From: Lentzea fradiae
Lineage (GTDB): Bacteria; Actinomycetota; Actinomycetes; Mycobacteriales; Pseudonocardiaceae
DNA length: 64,000 nt
Reading direction: 5' to 3'
Assembly: GCF_900100955.1 (NCBI RefSeq)
Contig: NZ_FNCC01000022.1
Location: 25,498-89,497, forward strand
The notes beneath the pieces are model-generated. The model had not been told where the DNA came from. It saw only the letters and a list, made by a program, of their open reading frames with translations, and did not search any database. The position numbers and the translations under genes are program-made. Positions 17,114 through 25,664 of this stretch are shown here, piece by piece; within the stretch, counting starts at the first letter, position 1, and each line of letters begins with the position of its first letter.

Positions 17114-17731
17114 GTGCCAGTGCGCGTTTTGTTGGTTGACGATCACGAAGTGGTGCGCAGAGGACTGCGCGAGATGCTCGACGACGAGGAGGACATCTCG
17201 GTCATCGCCGAGGCGGGCTCGGTCGGCGAGGCGATTGCGAGGGCCGCGAACACGCCGCCGGATGTGGCGGTTGTGGACGTTCAGCTGCCCGACGGCAGTG
17301 GCGTCGACCTGTGCCGATCCCTGCGCGACCGGGGAATCCGCTGCCTCGTGCTGACCGCGTTCGACGACGAGGAGGCACTGGTCGGGGCCATCATGGCCGG
17401 TGCTTCCGGATATCTGCTCAAACAGGTCCGCGGTCAGGACGTCGTGACGGCGGTGCGCGAAGTCGCGGCAGGACGGTCGCTTCTGGACCCCGCCACCACA
17501 AGCCGGGTACTCGAACGGATGCGCAATCCGGCCCCGGTTGGCCTCACCGATCAGGAACAGCGCGTGTTGGAGCTCATCGGTGAGGGCCTGACAAACCGCC
17601 AAATCGGTGAACGGTTGTTCCTCGCGGAGAAGACCGTGAAGAACTACGTCACGTCCGTGCTCGCCAAACTCGGCATGGAACGGCGAACGCAAGCCGCCGC
17701 CTGGGTGGCTAAACGGGGACGCACCAGGTGA
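17114..17731 (+). CDS. NarL/LuxR-type response regulator
   Basis: 205 residues. The receiver domain (about 1-120) has LLVDDHEVVRRGLREML, the phospho-acceptor Asp in VAVVDVQLPDGSG, the Thr of LTAFDD and the Lys of LLKQVRG. The C-terminal helix-turn-helix (about 140-205) has LTDQEQRVLELIGEGLTNRQ and KTVKNYVTSVLAKLGM. This arrangement and sequence resemble DevR/DosR-like regulators. GTG 17114 is chosen because the fold starts there and TACGGT lies 6 bases upstream. Its 3' end overlaps the end of the opposing histidine kinase gene by 23 bases, which suggests the kinase is its partner. Confidence 0.88.
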   Translation: MPVRVLLVDDHEVVRRGLREMLDDEEDISVIAEAGSVGEAIARAANTPPDVAVVDVQLPDGSGVDLCRSLRDRGIRCLVLTAFDDEEALVGAIMAGASGYLLKQVRGQDVVTAVREVAAGRSLLDPATTSRVLERMRNPAPVGLTDQEQRVLELIGEGLTNRQIGERLFLAEKTVKNYVTSVLAKLGMERRTQAAAWVAKRGRTR

Positions 17732-18815
17732 GCGTCGTCCCGTTCGGGGAACTCGCGACGCGGAAATCACCGCTCGCGCCCTTCGCCCGTTCCGCGAGGT
17801 GCCGCAAACCTCGCTGGGTGACCCCGGACGGGATGCCGCACCCGTTGTCCGCGACTCTCAGCAGCAGGTGCTTCTCGTCGCGCCGCACGTCGATCTGGAC
17901 GTGGGTGGCCCCGGAGTGCCGCACGACGTTCGACAGCGCCTCGCGCAGCGCGGCCCGTGCGTCGTCGGCGTGCCCGCGCGGCACGTTGGCCAGGTCGCCG
18001 GACACGTGCAGGCGCGGCGCGAACCCGAGCAGCTCGCCGGCCGTGCGGACCTCGGCCTTGATCGAGTCGTGCAGGTCGGCGGAGTCGGCCGGGTCGGTGT
18101 TGCGCAGCCTGCGGACGGTGGCGCGGACCTCGGCGATCGTCTGGTCGACGAGGTCGACGGCCTCGTCGATCCTGGCGCGCGACCCGGAGTCGAGCTTCTT
18201 GCCGAGCCGCCGTTCCAGCAGGCTGAGCTGCACGCCCGCGCCGTAGAGCCGCTGGATGATCACGTCGTGCAGGTCGCGGGCGATGCGTTCGCGCTCCTCG
18301 TAGACGGCGACGCGCTGCCGTGCGGTGAAGCCCTCCGCCAGCACCACGGCGAGACCGGCCTGGGCCGCGAACGCCGTCAGCACGTCGACCGTCTCCTGCG
18401 TGAACGGCGGCTTGTCGCGGCGGCGGTAGACGGTCAGCGCGCCGATCTTGCGGTCCGAGGTGCCGAACGGCGCGACGGCGAACGGCCCGTACCCGCGCAG
18501 CGGCTGCGGCACGTACGGGGCGGTGCGCGGGTCGCTCGTGACGTCGTCGGCCATCACCGGCACGCCGGTGCGCGCGGCCTTGGCGGCGGCGCTGCGCGGG
18601 CTGAGCACGGCGGTGACCGGTTCGCCGCTGGACGCCTCGACGGTGAGCGTGCCGTCGTCGTCGTCCGTGGTGAGCATGGCCAGGCCGAGATCGGCGTCCG
18701 CGATCTCCGCGGCCGCCTCCACCACGAGCCTGAGCACGTTCTCCGGGTCTTCCAGCGCCGCCGACGTGATCTCGGTCGACGCGACCAGCACGCGCCGGGC
18801 CAGGGAGGGGTCCAT
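17709..18815 (-). CDS. GAF-domain sensor histidine kinase (DevS-like)
   Basis: 368 residues. A single GAF domain covers roughly 15-165. The HisKA_3 dimerisation helix has the phospho-accepting His in ERERIARDLHDVIIQRLYGAG (about 185-205). The HATPase has ALREALSNVVRHSGATH (N box) and VADNGCGIP (G1). The sequence ERIARDLHD..IQRL is typical of DevS/NreB-type kinases that pair with LuxR regulators. ATG at 18815 lies 5 bases after the cydDC stop, so it is probably the fourth gene of the cyd operon and may sense redox, oxygen or a gas through its GAF domain. The ligand is unknown. Confidence 0.87.
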   Translation of the reverse strand: MDPSLARRVLVASTEITSAALEDPENVLRLVVEAAAEIADADLGLAMLTTDDDDGTLTVEASSGEPVTAVLSPRSAAAKAARTGVPVMADDVTSDPRTAPYVPQPLRGYGPFAVAPFGTSDRKIGALTVYRRRDKPPFTQETVDVLTAFAAQAGLAVVLAEGFTARQRVAVYEERERIARDLHDVIIQRLYGAGVQLSLLERRLGKKLDSGSRARIDEAVDLVDQTIAEVRATVRRLRNTDPADSADLHDSIKAEVRTAGELLGFAPRLHVSGDLANVPRGHADDARAALREALSNVVRHSGATHVQIDVRRDEKHLLLRVADNGCGIPSGVTQRGLRHLAERAKGASGDFRVASSPNGTTLTWCVPV

Positions 18816-18820
18816 GGTCC

Positions 18821-21800
18821 TCAACGGTAGGCCGGTGCGCCGAGGTCCAGCACGAGGTCCGCCTTCGCGGCCTCGTCGGGCCGGTGGGTGATGTGCAGCA
18901 CGGTCCTGCCGTCGCGGCGCAGCCGGTCGAGCAGCTCGCGGGCGGTCGGCTCGTCGAGGTGCGCGGTGGGCTCGTCGAGCAGCACCACGTCGGCGTCGTG
19001 CAGCAACGCCCTGGCGAGCGCGAGCCGTTGCGCCTCGCCGCCGGAGACCTGGTCGGGCCGGATCACGGTGTCGAGCCGGTCGGTCCACTCCGGCAGGCAC
19101 GCCTGGCGCAGCGCGTCCTTCAGCGCGTCGTCGTCGTGCGCGCCCGACATCCGCAGGTTCTCCCGCACGGTCGTGCTGACCAGCATCGGCTCCTGCGGGC
19201 ACCAGGTGGCGCGGGGCAGCTCGACGATGCCGCGCTCGGGCGGCAGGAAGCCCAGGAGCAGCGCGAACAGCGTCGACTTGCCGCTGCCGGACGGTCCGAC
19301 GACCGCGACGTGCGTGCCGGGTTCGACGTTGAGGTGCAGGTCGCGCAACGTCGGCTCGGTGGCGCCGGGCCAGCGGACGTCGACGTTCTCCAGCCGGATG
19401 CGCTTGCCGCGGGCGGGCTCGGGGCGTTCCGGTGCGTCGAACCGCAGGCGCGCGGTGGCCTCCCGCAACGCCCTGCGCTGCTGGGCGGCGAGCGGCAGCG
19501 CGGCCAGCGGCTCGGCGAGGGCGAGCGGGACCAGGCCGAGCACCGGGTTGCCGGTCGTGGCGCAGGCCAGGGCGGCGAACCCGGTGGCGAGCAGGACGAC
19601 CGCCGTGGCGGCACCGGTGCCAAACGCTTGCCTGCGGGTCTGGGCCGCCAGGTCGACGTCGGCGGCGTGCAGGCGGTCCAGCACGCGGTGGTGGGCGTCG
19701 TGCGCGATCAGGTCCGGGGCGGCGGCGAGCGCGTTGATCGTGTCGCGGGCGACCTCGCGCCGGCCCCTGGCGAGCTTCGTGCTGGCCCTGCGTTCGGTCC
19801 AGACGGCGACGGCCGGGGCGACGAGGCCCGCCGCGAGCAGCAGTCCGCCCAGCACCACCGCGGCGGCCGGGTCGATGAACGCGAACAGGACCGTGGTCCC
19901 GATGCCCGCGCCGATCGCGACGACCGGCGGCACGAGGACCCGCGGCACGAGGTCGCGCACGGTGTCGGTGTCCTCGACGAGTCGTTGGAGGCCGTCGCGC
20001 CGTTGGGTGCGCACGAGCCGAAGCCACAGCTCGGCGCGCAGGTCCGTGGCGAGCTTGAACGCCTCGTGGTGCGTGACCAGGCGTTCGACGTACCGGAGGA
20101 CGCCCTTGCTCAGCGCGAACGTCCGCACGCCCACGACCAGCACCGACAGCGTGAGGATCGGCGGCATCTCGGCGGCACGGGCGATCAGGTGCGCGGCCAG
20201 CGCGGTCAGCGCGATGCCTGCCAGCGCCGCCAGGATTCCCAGCCCGGCGCCCTTCCACGGGATCGGCAACCGCTGCGGCCGTTCCTCCGGAGTCTCCTCC
20301 GTGACGACCCTGGCGACGGTCTCGTCCTCGGTCGCCTCCTTGTCGCGGTGCGAGGCGAGGACGACCGCCGCGGTCTCACTGGCGCGCTTGATCGCTTTGT
20401 CGACTTTTCGACTTGTCACCGGGTCGAGGTGCGCGGTCGGCTCGTCGAGCAACAGCACCGTCGCGCCGTGCCGCACCCTCAACAGGGCGCGCGCGACCGC
20501 GACGCGTTGGCGTTCGCCGGTCGAGAGGTCCGTGATCCGCCGGTCGAGCAGGTGCTCCGCGGCGACCTCGCGGGCGACGTCCTCGACGTCCTCGGCGTCC
20601 GGGACGGTCAGCTCCAGCTCCGCACGCGGCGTGGCGGCGGCGAACGCGGGCTTCTGCGGCACGTATGCGATGTCGCCGACGACCTGGACGACGCCGTCCG
20701 TCGGCTCCACGAACCCGAGCAGCACCCCGAACGTGGTCGACTTCCCCGCCCCGCTCGCCCCTTCGAGCCGGTGAACCTCCCCCTGCCGCACGTCGAAGCT
20801 GACCCCGTCCGGCGCGAACCCACCCCGCCGCAAAACCCGCAAATCAGACACCAGCACGCGCCCGCCAATAGTACGCGGGGCCCCCGCGTACTTTCTGACC
20901 GCACGCGGGGGCCCCGCGTGCGGGTCAGTGGTGACGGCTTCGGCTACGCGGCGGACGGCTTCCAGGCCGTCCTCGCTGGCGTGGTGGGCGGCGCCCGCCG
21001 CGCGGAGGGGGAGGTAGCACTCCGGGGCGAGGATCAGCACGACCAGTGCGGTCATCAGGGTCATGTCGCCGTCGACCAGCCGGATGCCGATGCCGACGGC
21101 GATGAGCGCGACCGACAGGGAGGCCGCGATCTCCAGCACCAGAGCGCTCAGGAACGCGATCTTCAGCGTGCCCATCGTGGCCTTGCGGTGCTGCTCGCCG
21201 AGCTGCCGCACGGCATCGGCCTGCTGCTTCGCCCGGCCGAACACCGTGAGCACCGGAAGTGCCCGCAGGAGTTCGAGCAGCTGCGCCGAGAGCAGCTCGG
21301 TGACGTCGGCGGCCTTCTGCACGCGCTTCTCGGTGTACCAGCCGACCAGCGCGGCGAAGATCGGGATCAACGGCACGGTCACCGCGATCAGCACGGCCGA
21401 CGGCCAGTCCGTGAACAGGATCCACGCCCCCACCAGCGGCGGCACGACCACGGCCGTGACCAGCGCGGGCAGGTAGCGGGTGAAGTACGCGTCGAGCGCG
21501 TCGAGGCCCTTGGTCGCGAGCACCGACAGCTCGGCCGTGCCGCGGCCCGCGATCCAGCCGGGGCCGCGTTCGAACGACTTGGCGAGCAGCTGGGTCCGCA
21601 GCTCCTCCTTGGCGCCCGCGGCGGCACGGGCGGCCACCGACTCGGTGGCCCACGACAGGCCCGCCCGCGCGAGGATCGCCACGGCCAGCAGCGGAAGACC
21701 CTCGCGGGTCGTGATCACCGACGCGAGCGCGACGGCCTGGGCGACGAGCGCCAGGGCGTTGAGGAACGCCAGGGCGCCCACCCCGACGAGGGCGCGCCTG

Positions 21801-21850
21801 GCGTTCCGGGAGAGCTGGGGCAGTGCGCCCAGCGGGCCTCGCTTCATCAT
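18821..21850 (-). CDS. cydDC: Fused CydD-CydC ABC exporter for cytochrome bd assembly
   Basis: 1009 residues containing both half-transporters in one chain. The CydD half has six membrane helices (about 10-300) and an ATPase with GASGAGKST, LSTGERQRVAVARAL and LLLDEPTAHLD. The CydC half has helices from about 485-720, then GPSGSGKST, VSGGEAQRLALARALL and LLDEPTAHLD. CydDC exports thiols and is needed to mature cytochrome bd. Starts MMKRG at 21850, sharing one base with the cydB stop (TGATG). Residues about 311-326, the linker between CydD membrane and ATPase domains, are encoded by a dispersed palindromic repeat. The first signature reads LSTGE rather than LSGGQ. Confidence 0.9.
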   Translation of the reverse strand: MMKRGPLGALPQLSRNARRALVGVGALAFLNALALVAQAVALASVITTREGLPLLAVAILARAGLSWATESVAARAAAGAKEELRTQLLAKSFERGPGWIAGRGTAELSVLATKGLDALDAYFTRYLPALVTAVVVPPLVGAWILFTDWPSAVLIAVTVPLIPIFAALVGWYTEKRVQKAADVTELLSAQLLELLRALPVLTVFGRAKQQADAVRQLGEQHRKATMGTLKIAFLSALVLEIAASLSVALIAVGIGIRLVDGDMTLMTALVVLILAPECYLPLRAAGAAHHASEDGLEAVRRVAEAVTTDPHAGPPRAVRKYAGAPRTIGGRVLVSDLRVLRRGGFAPDGVSFDVRQGEVHRLEGASGAGKSTTFGVLLGFVEPTDGVVQVVGDIAYVPQKPAFAAATPRAELELTVPDAEDVEDVAREVAAEHLLDRRITDLSTGERQRVAVARALLRVRHGATVLLLDEPTAHLDPVTSRKVDKAIKRASETAAVVLASHRDKEATEDETVARVVTEETPEERPQRLPIPWKGAGLGILAALAGIALTALAAHLIARAAEMPPILTLSVLVVGVRTFALSKGVLRYVERLVTHHEAFKLATDLRAELWLRLVRTQRRDGLQRLVEDTDTVRDLVPRVLVPPVVAIGAGIGTTVLFAFIDPAAAVVLGGLLLAAGLVAPAVAVWTERRASTKLARGRREVARDTINALAAAPDLIAHDAHHRVLDRLHAADVDLAAQTRRQAFGTGAATAVVLLATGFAALACATTGNPVLGLVPLALAEPLAALPLAAQQRRALREATARLRFDAPERPEPARGKRIRLENVDVRWPGATEPTLRDLHLNVEPGTHVAVVGPSGSGKSTLFALLLGFLPPERGIVELPRATWCPQEPMLVSTTVRENLRMSGAHDDDALKDALRQACLPEWTDRLDTVIRPDQVSGGEAQRLALARALLHDADVVLLDEPTAHLDEPTARELLDRLRRDGRTVLHITHRPDEAAKADLVLDLGAPAYR
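20873..20919. repeat. 47-base paired-palindrome element, copy 2 (inside cydDC)
   Basis: ACGCGGGGCCCCCGCGT at 20873-20889 and ACGCGGGGGCCCCGCGT at 20903-20919, again 13 bases apart. Each arm extends by two further bases into a perfect inverted repeat with a one-base centre (20871-20891 and 20901-20921). The copy is in frame within cydDC and encodes a polar Arg/Pro/Gly-rich linker between the first membrane domain and first ATPase domain. No stop or frameshift results. Confidence 0.85.
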
Positions 21851-22821
21851 CAGTGCGCTGCCGGGATGTGGTGCACGCCGATGCGCTTGCGGAACACCCA
21901 GTAGGTCCAGCCCTGGTAGACGAGCACCGCGGGCGTGCCGAACGCGGCGACCCACGTCATCACCTGCAACGTGTACGGGCTCGAAGCCGTGTTGGCGATC
22001 GTGAGCGACCACGCGTCGTTCAGCGTCGACGGCAGGACGTACGGGTAGAGCGAGCCGAACAGGATCACGACGCTCGCCGCGATCGCGAGCCCCATCAGCG
22101 CGAACGACTGGCCGTCGCGGTCCGCCGCCAGCCGCCACATCGCCGCGACGAGGACGACGACCACGAGACCGGCCCAGAGCCCGGCGACGATGGCGAGCAG
22201 GGCGACGAGCGGCAGCAACGCCACCGGCGCCGCCATGAGCGCCACCCGGCGGGCCCGCTCGCGGATCTCGCCCTCGGTCTTCAGCGCGGTGAACACGGCT
22301 CCGTGCACCAGCGCGTAGCCGGCGAACGCGAGCGCGCCGATGATCGTGTCCAGCCGGAAGGCCGCGAAGACCGAGCCCACGCGGTCGCCGTTCGCGTCGA
22401 TCGGCAGGCCGAGCACCGTCGTCGAGATCAGCAGGCCGACGCAGAGCGTGGCGACCCACGAGCCGGCGACGATGGTCACGTCCCACGCCTTGCGCCAGCG
22501 GGGGTTGTCGACCTTGCCGCGGTAGTCGAACGCGACGCCGCGGCCGATCAACGCGACCAGGAACAGGGTCAGCGGCAGGTACGCGGCGCTCAGCAGCGCC
22601 GCGTACCAGCCGGGGAAGGCCGCGAACGTGGCACCGATCGCGACGATGAGCCACACCTCGTTGCCGTCCCAGACCGGCCCGATGGTGTTGATCATGACCC
22701 GGCGTTCGGCGTTGCTGCGGCCGAGCACCGGCAGCAGCATCCCGACACCGAAGTCGAACCCTTCGAGGAACAGGTAGCCGAGCCACAGCACGGCGATGAG
22801 CACGAACCAGAGCGTTTCCAC
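21850..22821 (-). CDS. cydB: Cytochrome bd oxidase subunit II
   Basis: 323 residues with about eight or nine membrane helices. N-terminal WFVLIAVLWLGYLFLEGFDFGVGML is the CydB signature, and IGPVWDGNEVWLI and RGVAFDYRGK are conserved. CydB supports CydA in the quinol:oxygen oxidoreductase that does not pump protons. The start is GTG at 22821, 14 bases after the cydA stop; its own stop overlaps the cydDC start. Gene order cydA-cydB-cydDC is the common actinomycete arrangement. Transcription is expected from the cydA promoter. Confidence 0.95.
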   Translation of the reverse strand: METLWFVLIAVLWLGYLFLEGFDFGVGMLLPVLGRSNAERRVMINTIGPVWDGNEVWLIVAIGATFAAFPGWYAALLSAAYLPLTLFLVALIGRGVAFDYRGKVDNPRWRKAWDVTIVAGSWVATLCVGLLISTTVLGLPIDANGDRVGSVFAAFRLDTIIGALAFAGYALVHGAVFTALKTEGEIRERARRVALMAAPVALLPLVALLAIVAGLWAGLVVVVLVAAMWRLAADRDGQSFALMGLAIAASVVILFGSLYPYVLPSTLNDAWSLTIANTASSPYTLQVMTWVAAFGTPAVLVYQGWTYWVFRKRIGVHHIPAAH

Positions 22822-22835
22822 GTCGTCCCTCTCCC

Positions 22836-24290
22836 CTAGTACGCGAACGCCAGGGCGCCGTCGTCGGACTTCTGGGGCAGCACGCCGGGGATACCGCCTC
22901 TGACGTACTTGCGGATCAGGTAGAACTCCACGACCGCCAGCACGCTGTAGACCGCGGTGAGCGCGATGAGCGAGGTCAGGACCTCACCGGCGGTGCTGTT
23001 CGACACCGCCTGCGCGGTGAACATCCAGACACCGTCCACACCGGACGGGTTGGGCACCACAACGAACGGCTGCCTGCCCATCTCGGTGAAGATCCAGCCG
23101 AAGCTGTTGGCCAGGAACGGGGTCGCGATGCCGGCGAGGCCGAGAGCCGGGAACCACCAGCCGGTGGGCGTCCGGTTCTTCCGCGTCAGCCAGAGCATGA
23201 AGACGCCCAGACCGGCCGAGACGGCACCGAACCCGATCATGAACCGGAAACCCCAGTAGGTCACCGGCAGCGAGGGCACGTAGTCGATCGGCTGACCGCT
23301 GAGCTCACCCAGCCGTTCGTCGACGGGGTAGAACTCACCGTAGCGCTCCTGGTACAGCGGGACCAGCTCCTCGATGCCCTTGACCTCCGTGTCGAAGTCG
23401 TTGTGCGCCAAGAAGCTCAGCAACGCGGGCACCGTGATGCTCTTGACGTTCTCGCAGTCGGGCCTGCGCACGTCGCCGACGGCGAACACGCTGAAGCTCG
23501 CGGGCTGCTCGGTGTGGCACAGGGCTTCCGCGGCGGCCATCTTCATCGGCTGCTGCTCGAACATGAGCTTGCCCTGGAGGTCACCGCTGATGCTCAGCGC
23601 GGCGAACGCGACGACACCGACCCACGTGCCGAGCTTGAGCGAGCCGCGCCAGACCCGCTCCTCCTCCGACTTGCGGTGCAGGTGCCAGGCGGCGATGCCC
23701 ACGAGGAAGGCGGCGGCGACCGCGAACGCGCCCGCGATGGTGTGCGGGAACGCGGCGAGCACCGTGTTGTTGGTCAGCACGGCCCAGATCGAGGTGAGCC
23801 GGGGGCGGCCCTCGTCCATCACGATGCCGACCGGGTGCTGCATCCACGAGTTGGCGGCGAGGATGAAGTACGCGCTCGCCATCGTGGCGAGGCTGAACGC
23901 CCAGGCGCAGGCGAGGTGGACCTTCTTCGGCAGCTTGTCCCAGCCGAAGATCCACAGGCCGAGGAACGTCGACTCGACGAAGAAGGCGACGATGCCCTCC
24001 ATCGCGAGCGGCGCGCCGAACACGTCACCGACGAACCGCGAGTAGGCGCTCCAGGCCATGCCGAACTGGAACTCCTGCACGATGCCCGTCACGACGCCCA
24101 TCGCGAAGTTGATCAGGAGGAGCTTCCCCCAGAACTTCGTCATCTTGTAGTAGCGCTCGTCACCCGTGCGCACCCACGCGGTCTGCATCCCCGCGACCAG
24201 CAGGGACAGGCCGATAGTCAACGGCACCATCAGAAAGTGGTAGACGGTGGTGATGCCGAACTGCCACCGCGCGAGTTCGAGTACTTCCAC
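22836..24290 (-). CDS. cydA: Cytochrome bd oxidase subunit I
   Basis: 484 residues, about nine membrane helices. Haem ligands can be placed: His18 (TVYHFLMVPLTIG), the His in FPHTIAGAF, and the FRFMIGFG segment that normally carries the axial Met. The quinol-side Q loop is the short type. The conserved GRQPW motif reads GRQPF here. The subunit oxidises quinol and reduces oxygen to water. The GTG start at 24290 has TAGGCT 7 bases upstream and no Shine-Dalgarno, so a leaderless message is likely. It is divergent from the manganese riboswitch transcript at 24403. Confidence 0.95.
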   Translation of the reverse strand: MEVLELARWQFGITTVYHFLMVPLTIGLSLLVAGMQTAWVRTGDERYYKMTKFWGKLLLINFAMGVVTGIVQEFQFGMAWSAYSRFVGDVFGAPLAMEGIVAFFVESTFLGLWIFGWDKLPKKVHLACAWAFSLATMASAYFILAANSWMQHPVGIVMDEGRPRLTSIWAVLTNNTVLAAFPHTIAGAFAVAAAFLVGIAAWHLHRKSEEERVWRGSLKLGTWVGVVAFAALSISGDLQGKLMFEQQPMKMAAAEALCHTEQPASFSVFAVGDVRRPDCENVKSITVPALLSFLAHNDFDTEVKGIEELVPLYQERYGEFYPVDERLGELSGQPIDYVPSLPVTYWGFRFMIGFGAVSAGLGVFMLWLTRKNRTPTGWWFPALGLAGIATPFLANSFGWIFTEMGRQPFVVVPNPSGVDGVWMFTAQAVSNSTAGEVLTSLIALTAVYSVLAVVEFYLIRKYVRGGIPGVLPQKSDDGALAFAY

Positions 24291-24402
24291 GTCACCGAGC
24301 CTAAGAACGGAACACGGCCGCTATCAGGTACGACGGTCCTGTTCCCGGTCGGGACCAAGGTCCCGTGCGCAGCGTCACGCCGGTCCCGTGGCACCGGTCC
24401 GA

Positions 24403-24550
24403 TAGGATGGACGTGCCAGAGGGGAGTAGTTCCCACCGGAGCTGTCAGCCGGTGGCGTGGTGGTCGACATACTGACCCGCCTTCGAGCGGATCCGGCGCC
24501 ACACCCGTCTTGTACGGGCGAACGAGACCTCCGGCCGGGTTGTGCAACAT
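24403..24550 (+). promoter_or_regulatory. yybP-ykoY-type manganese riboswitch with its promoter -10
   Basis: Upstream of the UPF0016 gene lies TAGGAT at 24403 (possible -10), then GGGGAGTAG at 24421-24429, CGACATACTGA at 24465-24475 and GAACGAGACC at 24520-24529, with GC-rich paired arms between them. These are the three conserved islands of the Mn2+-sensing yybP-ykoY aptamer, in the right order and roughly the right spacing. Downstream to the start codon at 24608 is a further 58-base GC-rich leader that could hold the expression platform. Boundaries are approximate. Confidence 0.85.
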
Positions 24551-24607
24551 GCCCGGTCGGGGTCTGTTGCGCCTCCGTCCGGGAACGTATCGGACGTGGA
24601 GGACCTC

Positions 24608-25198
24608 GTGGCCACTTCATTGCTCGCGTTCATCACCGCCTTCGCGGTGGTGTTCCTCGTCGAGCTCCCCGACAAGACGATGGTCGCCACCTTGGTGCTG
24701 ACCACGCGCTACCGCGCGTGGCCGGTGTTCACGGGTGTCGTCGCGGCCTTCGCCGCGCAGAGCGTGATCGCCGCCGCGTTCGGCTCGGTCATCACCCTGC
24801 TGCCGGACCGAGTGGTCGCCATCGTCGTCGCGCTGTTGTTCGGCATCGGCGCGTTCCTGCTGCTCAAGGAGGGGTTCTCGAAGGAGGAGGACACCGACGC
24901 CGAGGTCGGCGAACGCGCGGTGGTGCCGTTCTGGCGTGCGGCGCTGACGTCGTTCGGCGTGCTGTTCGCGGCCGAGTGGGGTGACGCCTCGCAGCTCGCG
25001 ACGGCCGGCATCACCGCCCGCTACGGGACGCCGATCGCGGTCGGGCTCGGGGCGTGGCTGGCGCTGGTCGCCGTGGCCGGGATCGCGGTCCTGGTGGGGC
25101 GCAAGCTCGCCGGGCGGCTGCCGACGCACTGGATCCAGCGGGTGGCCGGCGTGGTCTTCGCCGTGTTCGCCGTCGTCGCGGTGACCCGGATCTTCTGA
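24608..25198 (+). CDS. UPF0016/GDT1-family manganese exporter
   Basis: 196 residues with six to seven membrane helices as two repeats of three. Each repeat carries the family's acidic motif: VFLVELPDKTM in the first and FAAEWGDASQLAT in the second, which form the cation site in TMEM165/Gdt1/MneA. The central loop KEGFSKEEDTDAEVGE is acidic. The GTG at 24608 is chosen for GGAGG 5 bases upstream; earlier in-frame starts lie inside the riboswitch leader. The Mn2+ riboswitch supports manganese efflux as the function. Calcium or proton coupling is also known in the family. Confidence 0.9.
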   Translation: MATSLLAFITAFAVVFLVELPDKTMVATLVLTTRYRAWPVFTGVVAAFAAQSVIAAAFGSVITLLPDRVVAIVVALLFGIGAFLLLKEGFSKEEDTDAEVGERAVVPFWRAALTSFGVLFAAEWGDASQLATAGITARYGTPIAVGLGAWLALVAVAGIAVLVGRKLAGRLPTHWIQRVAGVVFAVFAVVAVTRIF

Positions 25199-25201
25199 CC
25201 G

Positions 25202-25651
25202 CTACCAGACCGGCCGGAGCCCCGGCTGGTCGTCGCCGTGGACGTGCCGGAGGTACGCGGTGAGGCCCTGCTTGACCGTGTCGAGCGTGGCGGCCCCGAT
25301 CGCCTCGGCCATCTCGCCCTCCAGGTCGGCCCACAGGTTGTCGGCGAGCTTGAGGTAGTCGCGGCCCTTGGTCGTGAGCGCGACGTACTGGGCCCGCCGG
25401 TCCGTCGGGTGGGGCTCGCGCAGGACGTAGCCCCACTCGTCGAGCTCGGCGACGATCTTCGCCGCCGCCTGCTTGGTGACGCCGAGGTGCGCGCCGATGT
25501 CGACGGTGGTGGCGCGGCGCTCCTTGAGGAACCGGAAGACGTAGCCGTGGGCGGGGCGCAGCGGTTCGAGGCCGATCTGCCTCAGCCGGTCGTGGAACTG
25601 GTCGCCGAGGGCGCGGTAGGTCATCGCCAGCAGGGCGGGCACCGGGTCCAC
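25202..25651 (-). CDS. MarR-family transcriptional regulator
   Basis: 149 residues with a winged helix-turn-helix. The recognition region is ATTVDIGAHLGVTKQAAAKIVAELDEWGYV, followed by the wing REPHPTDRRAQYVALTTKG, the MarR signature DxRxxxxxLT. GTG 25651 is preferred because GGAGG lies 5 bases upstream; the longer start at 25702 would cover its own operator region. It converges on the UPF0016 gene and is divergent from a cupin gene, with two matching palindromes between them. It is therefore probably an autorepressor that also controls the cupin gene. Confidence 0.88.
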   Translation of the reverse strand: MDPVPALLAMTYRALGDQFHDRLRQIGLEPLRPAHGYVFRFLKERRATTVDIGAHLGVTKQAAAKIVAELDEWGYVLREPHPTDRRAQYVALTTKGRDYLKLADNLWADLEGEMAEAIGAATLDTVKQGLTAYLRHVHGDDQPGLRPVW

Positions 25652-25664
25652 GTGCGCCTCCAGG

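Noticed and set aside
18884..21904. 1006-codon plus-strand frame over cydDC
   Set aside because: Antisense shadow of a gene with two complete ABC ATPase motif sets; the product is rich in Arg, Gln, Asp and His without motifs.
24291..24402. Rex or other redox operator upstream of cydA
   Set aside because: The region has GC-rich inverted repeats (GGTCCC/GGGACC) but no TTGTGAA-N-TTCACAA type site that I can see.
24230..24550. 106-codon minus-strand frame over the riboswitch
   Set aside because: It is antisense to the conserved Mn2+ aptamer islands and has no protein motif or ribosome site.
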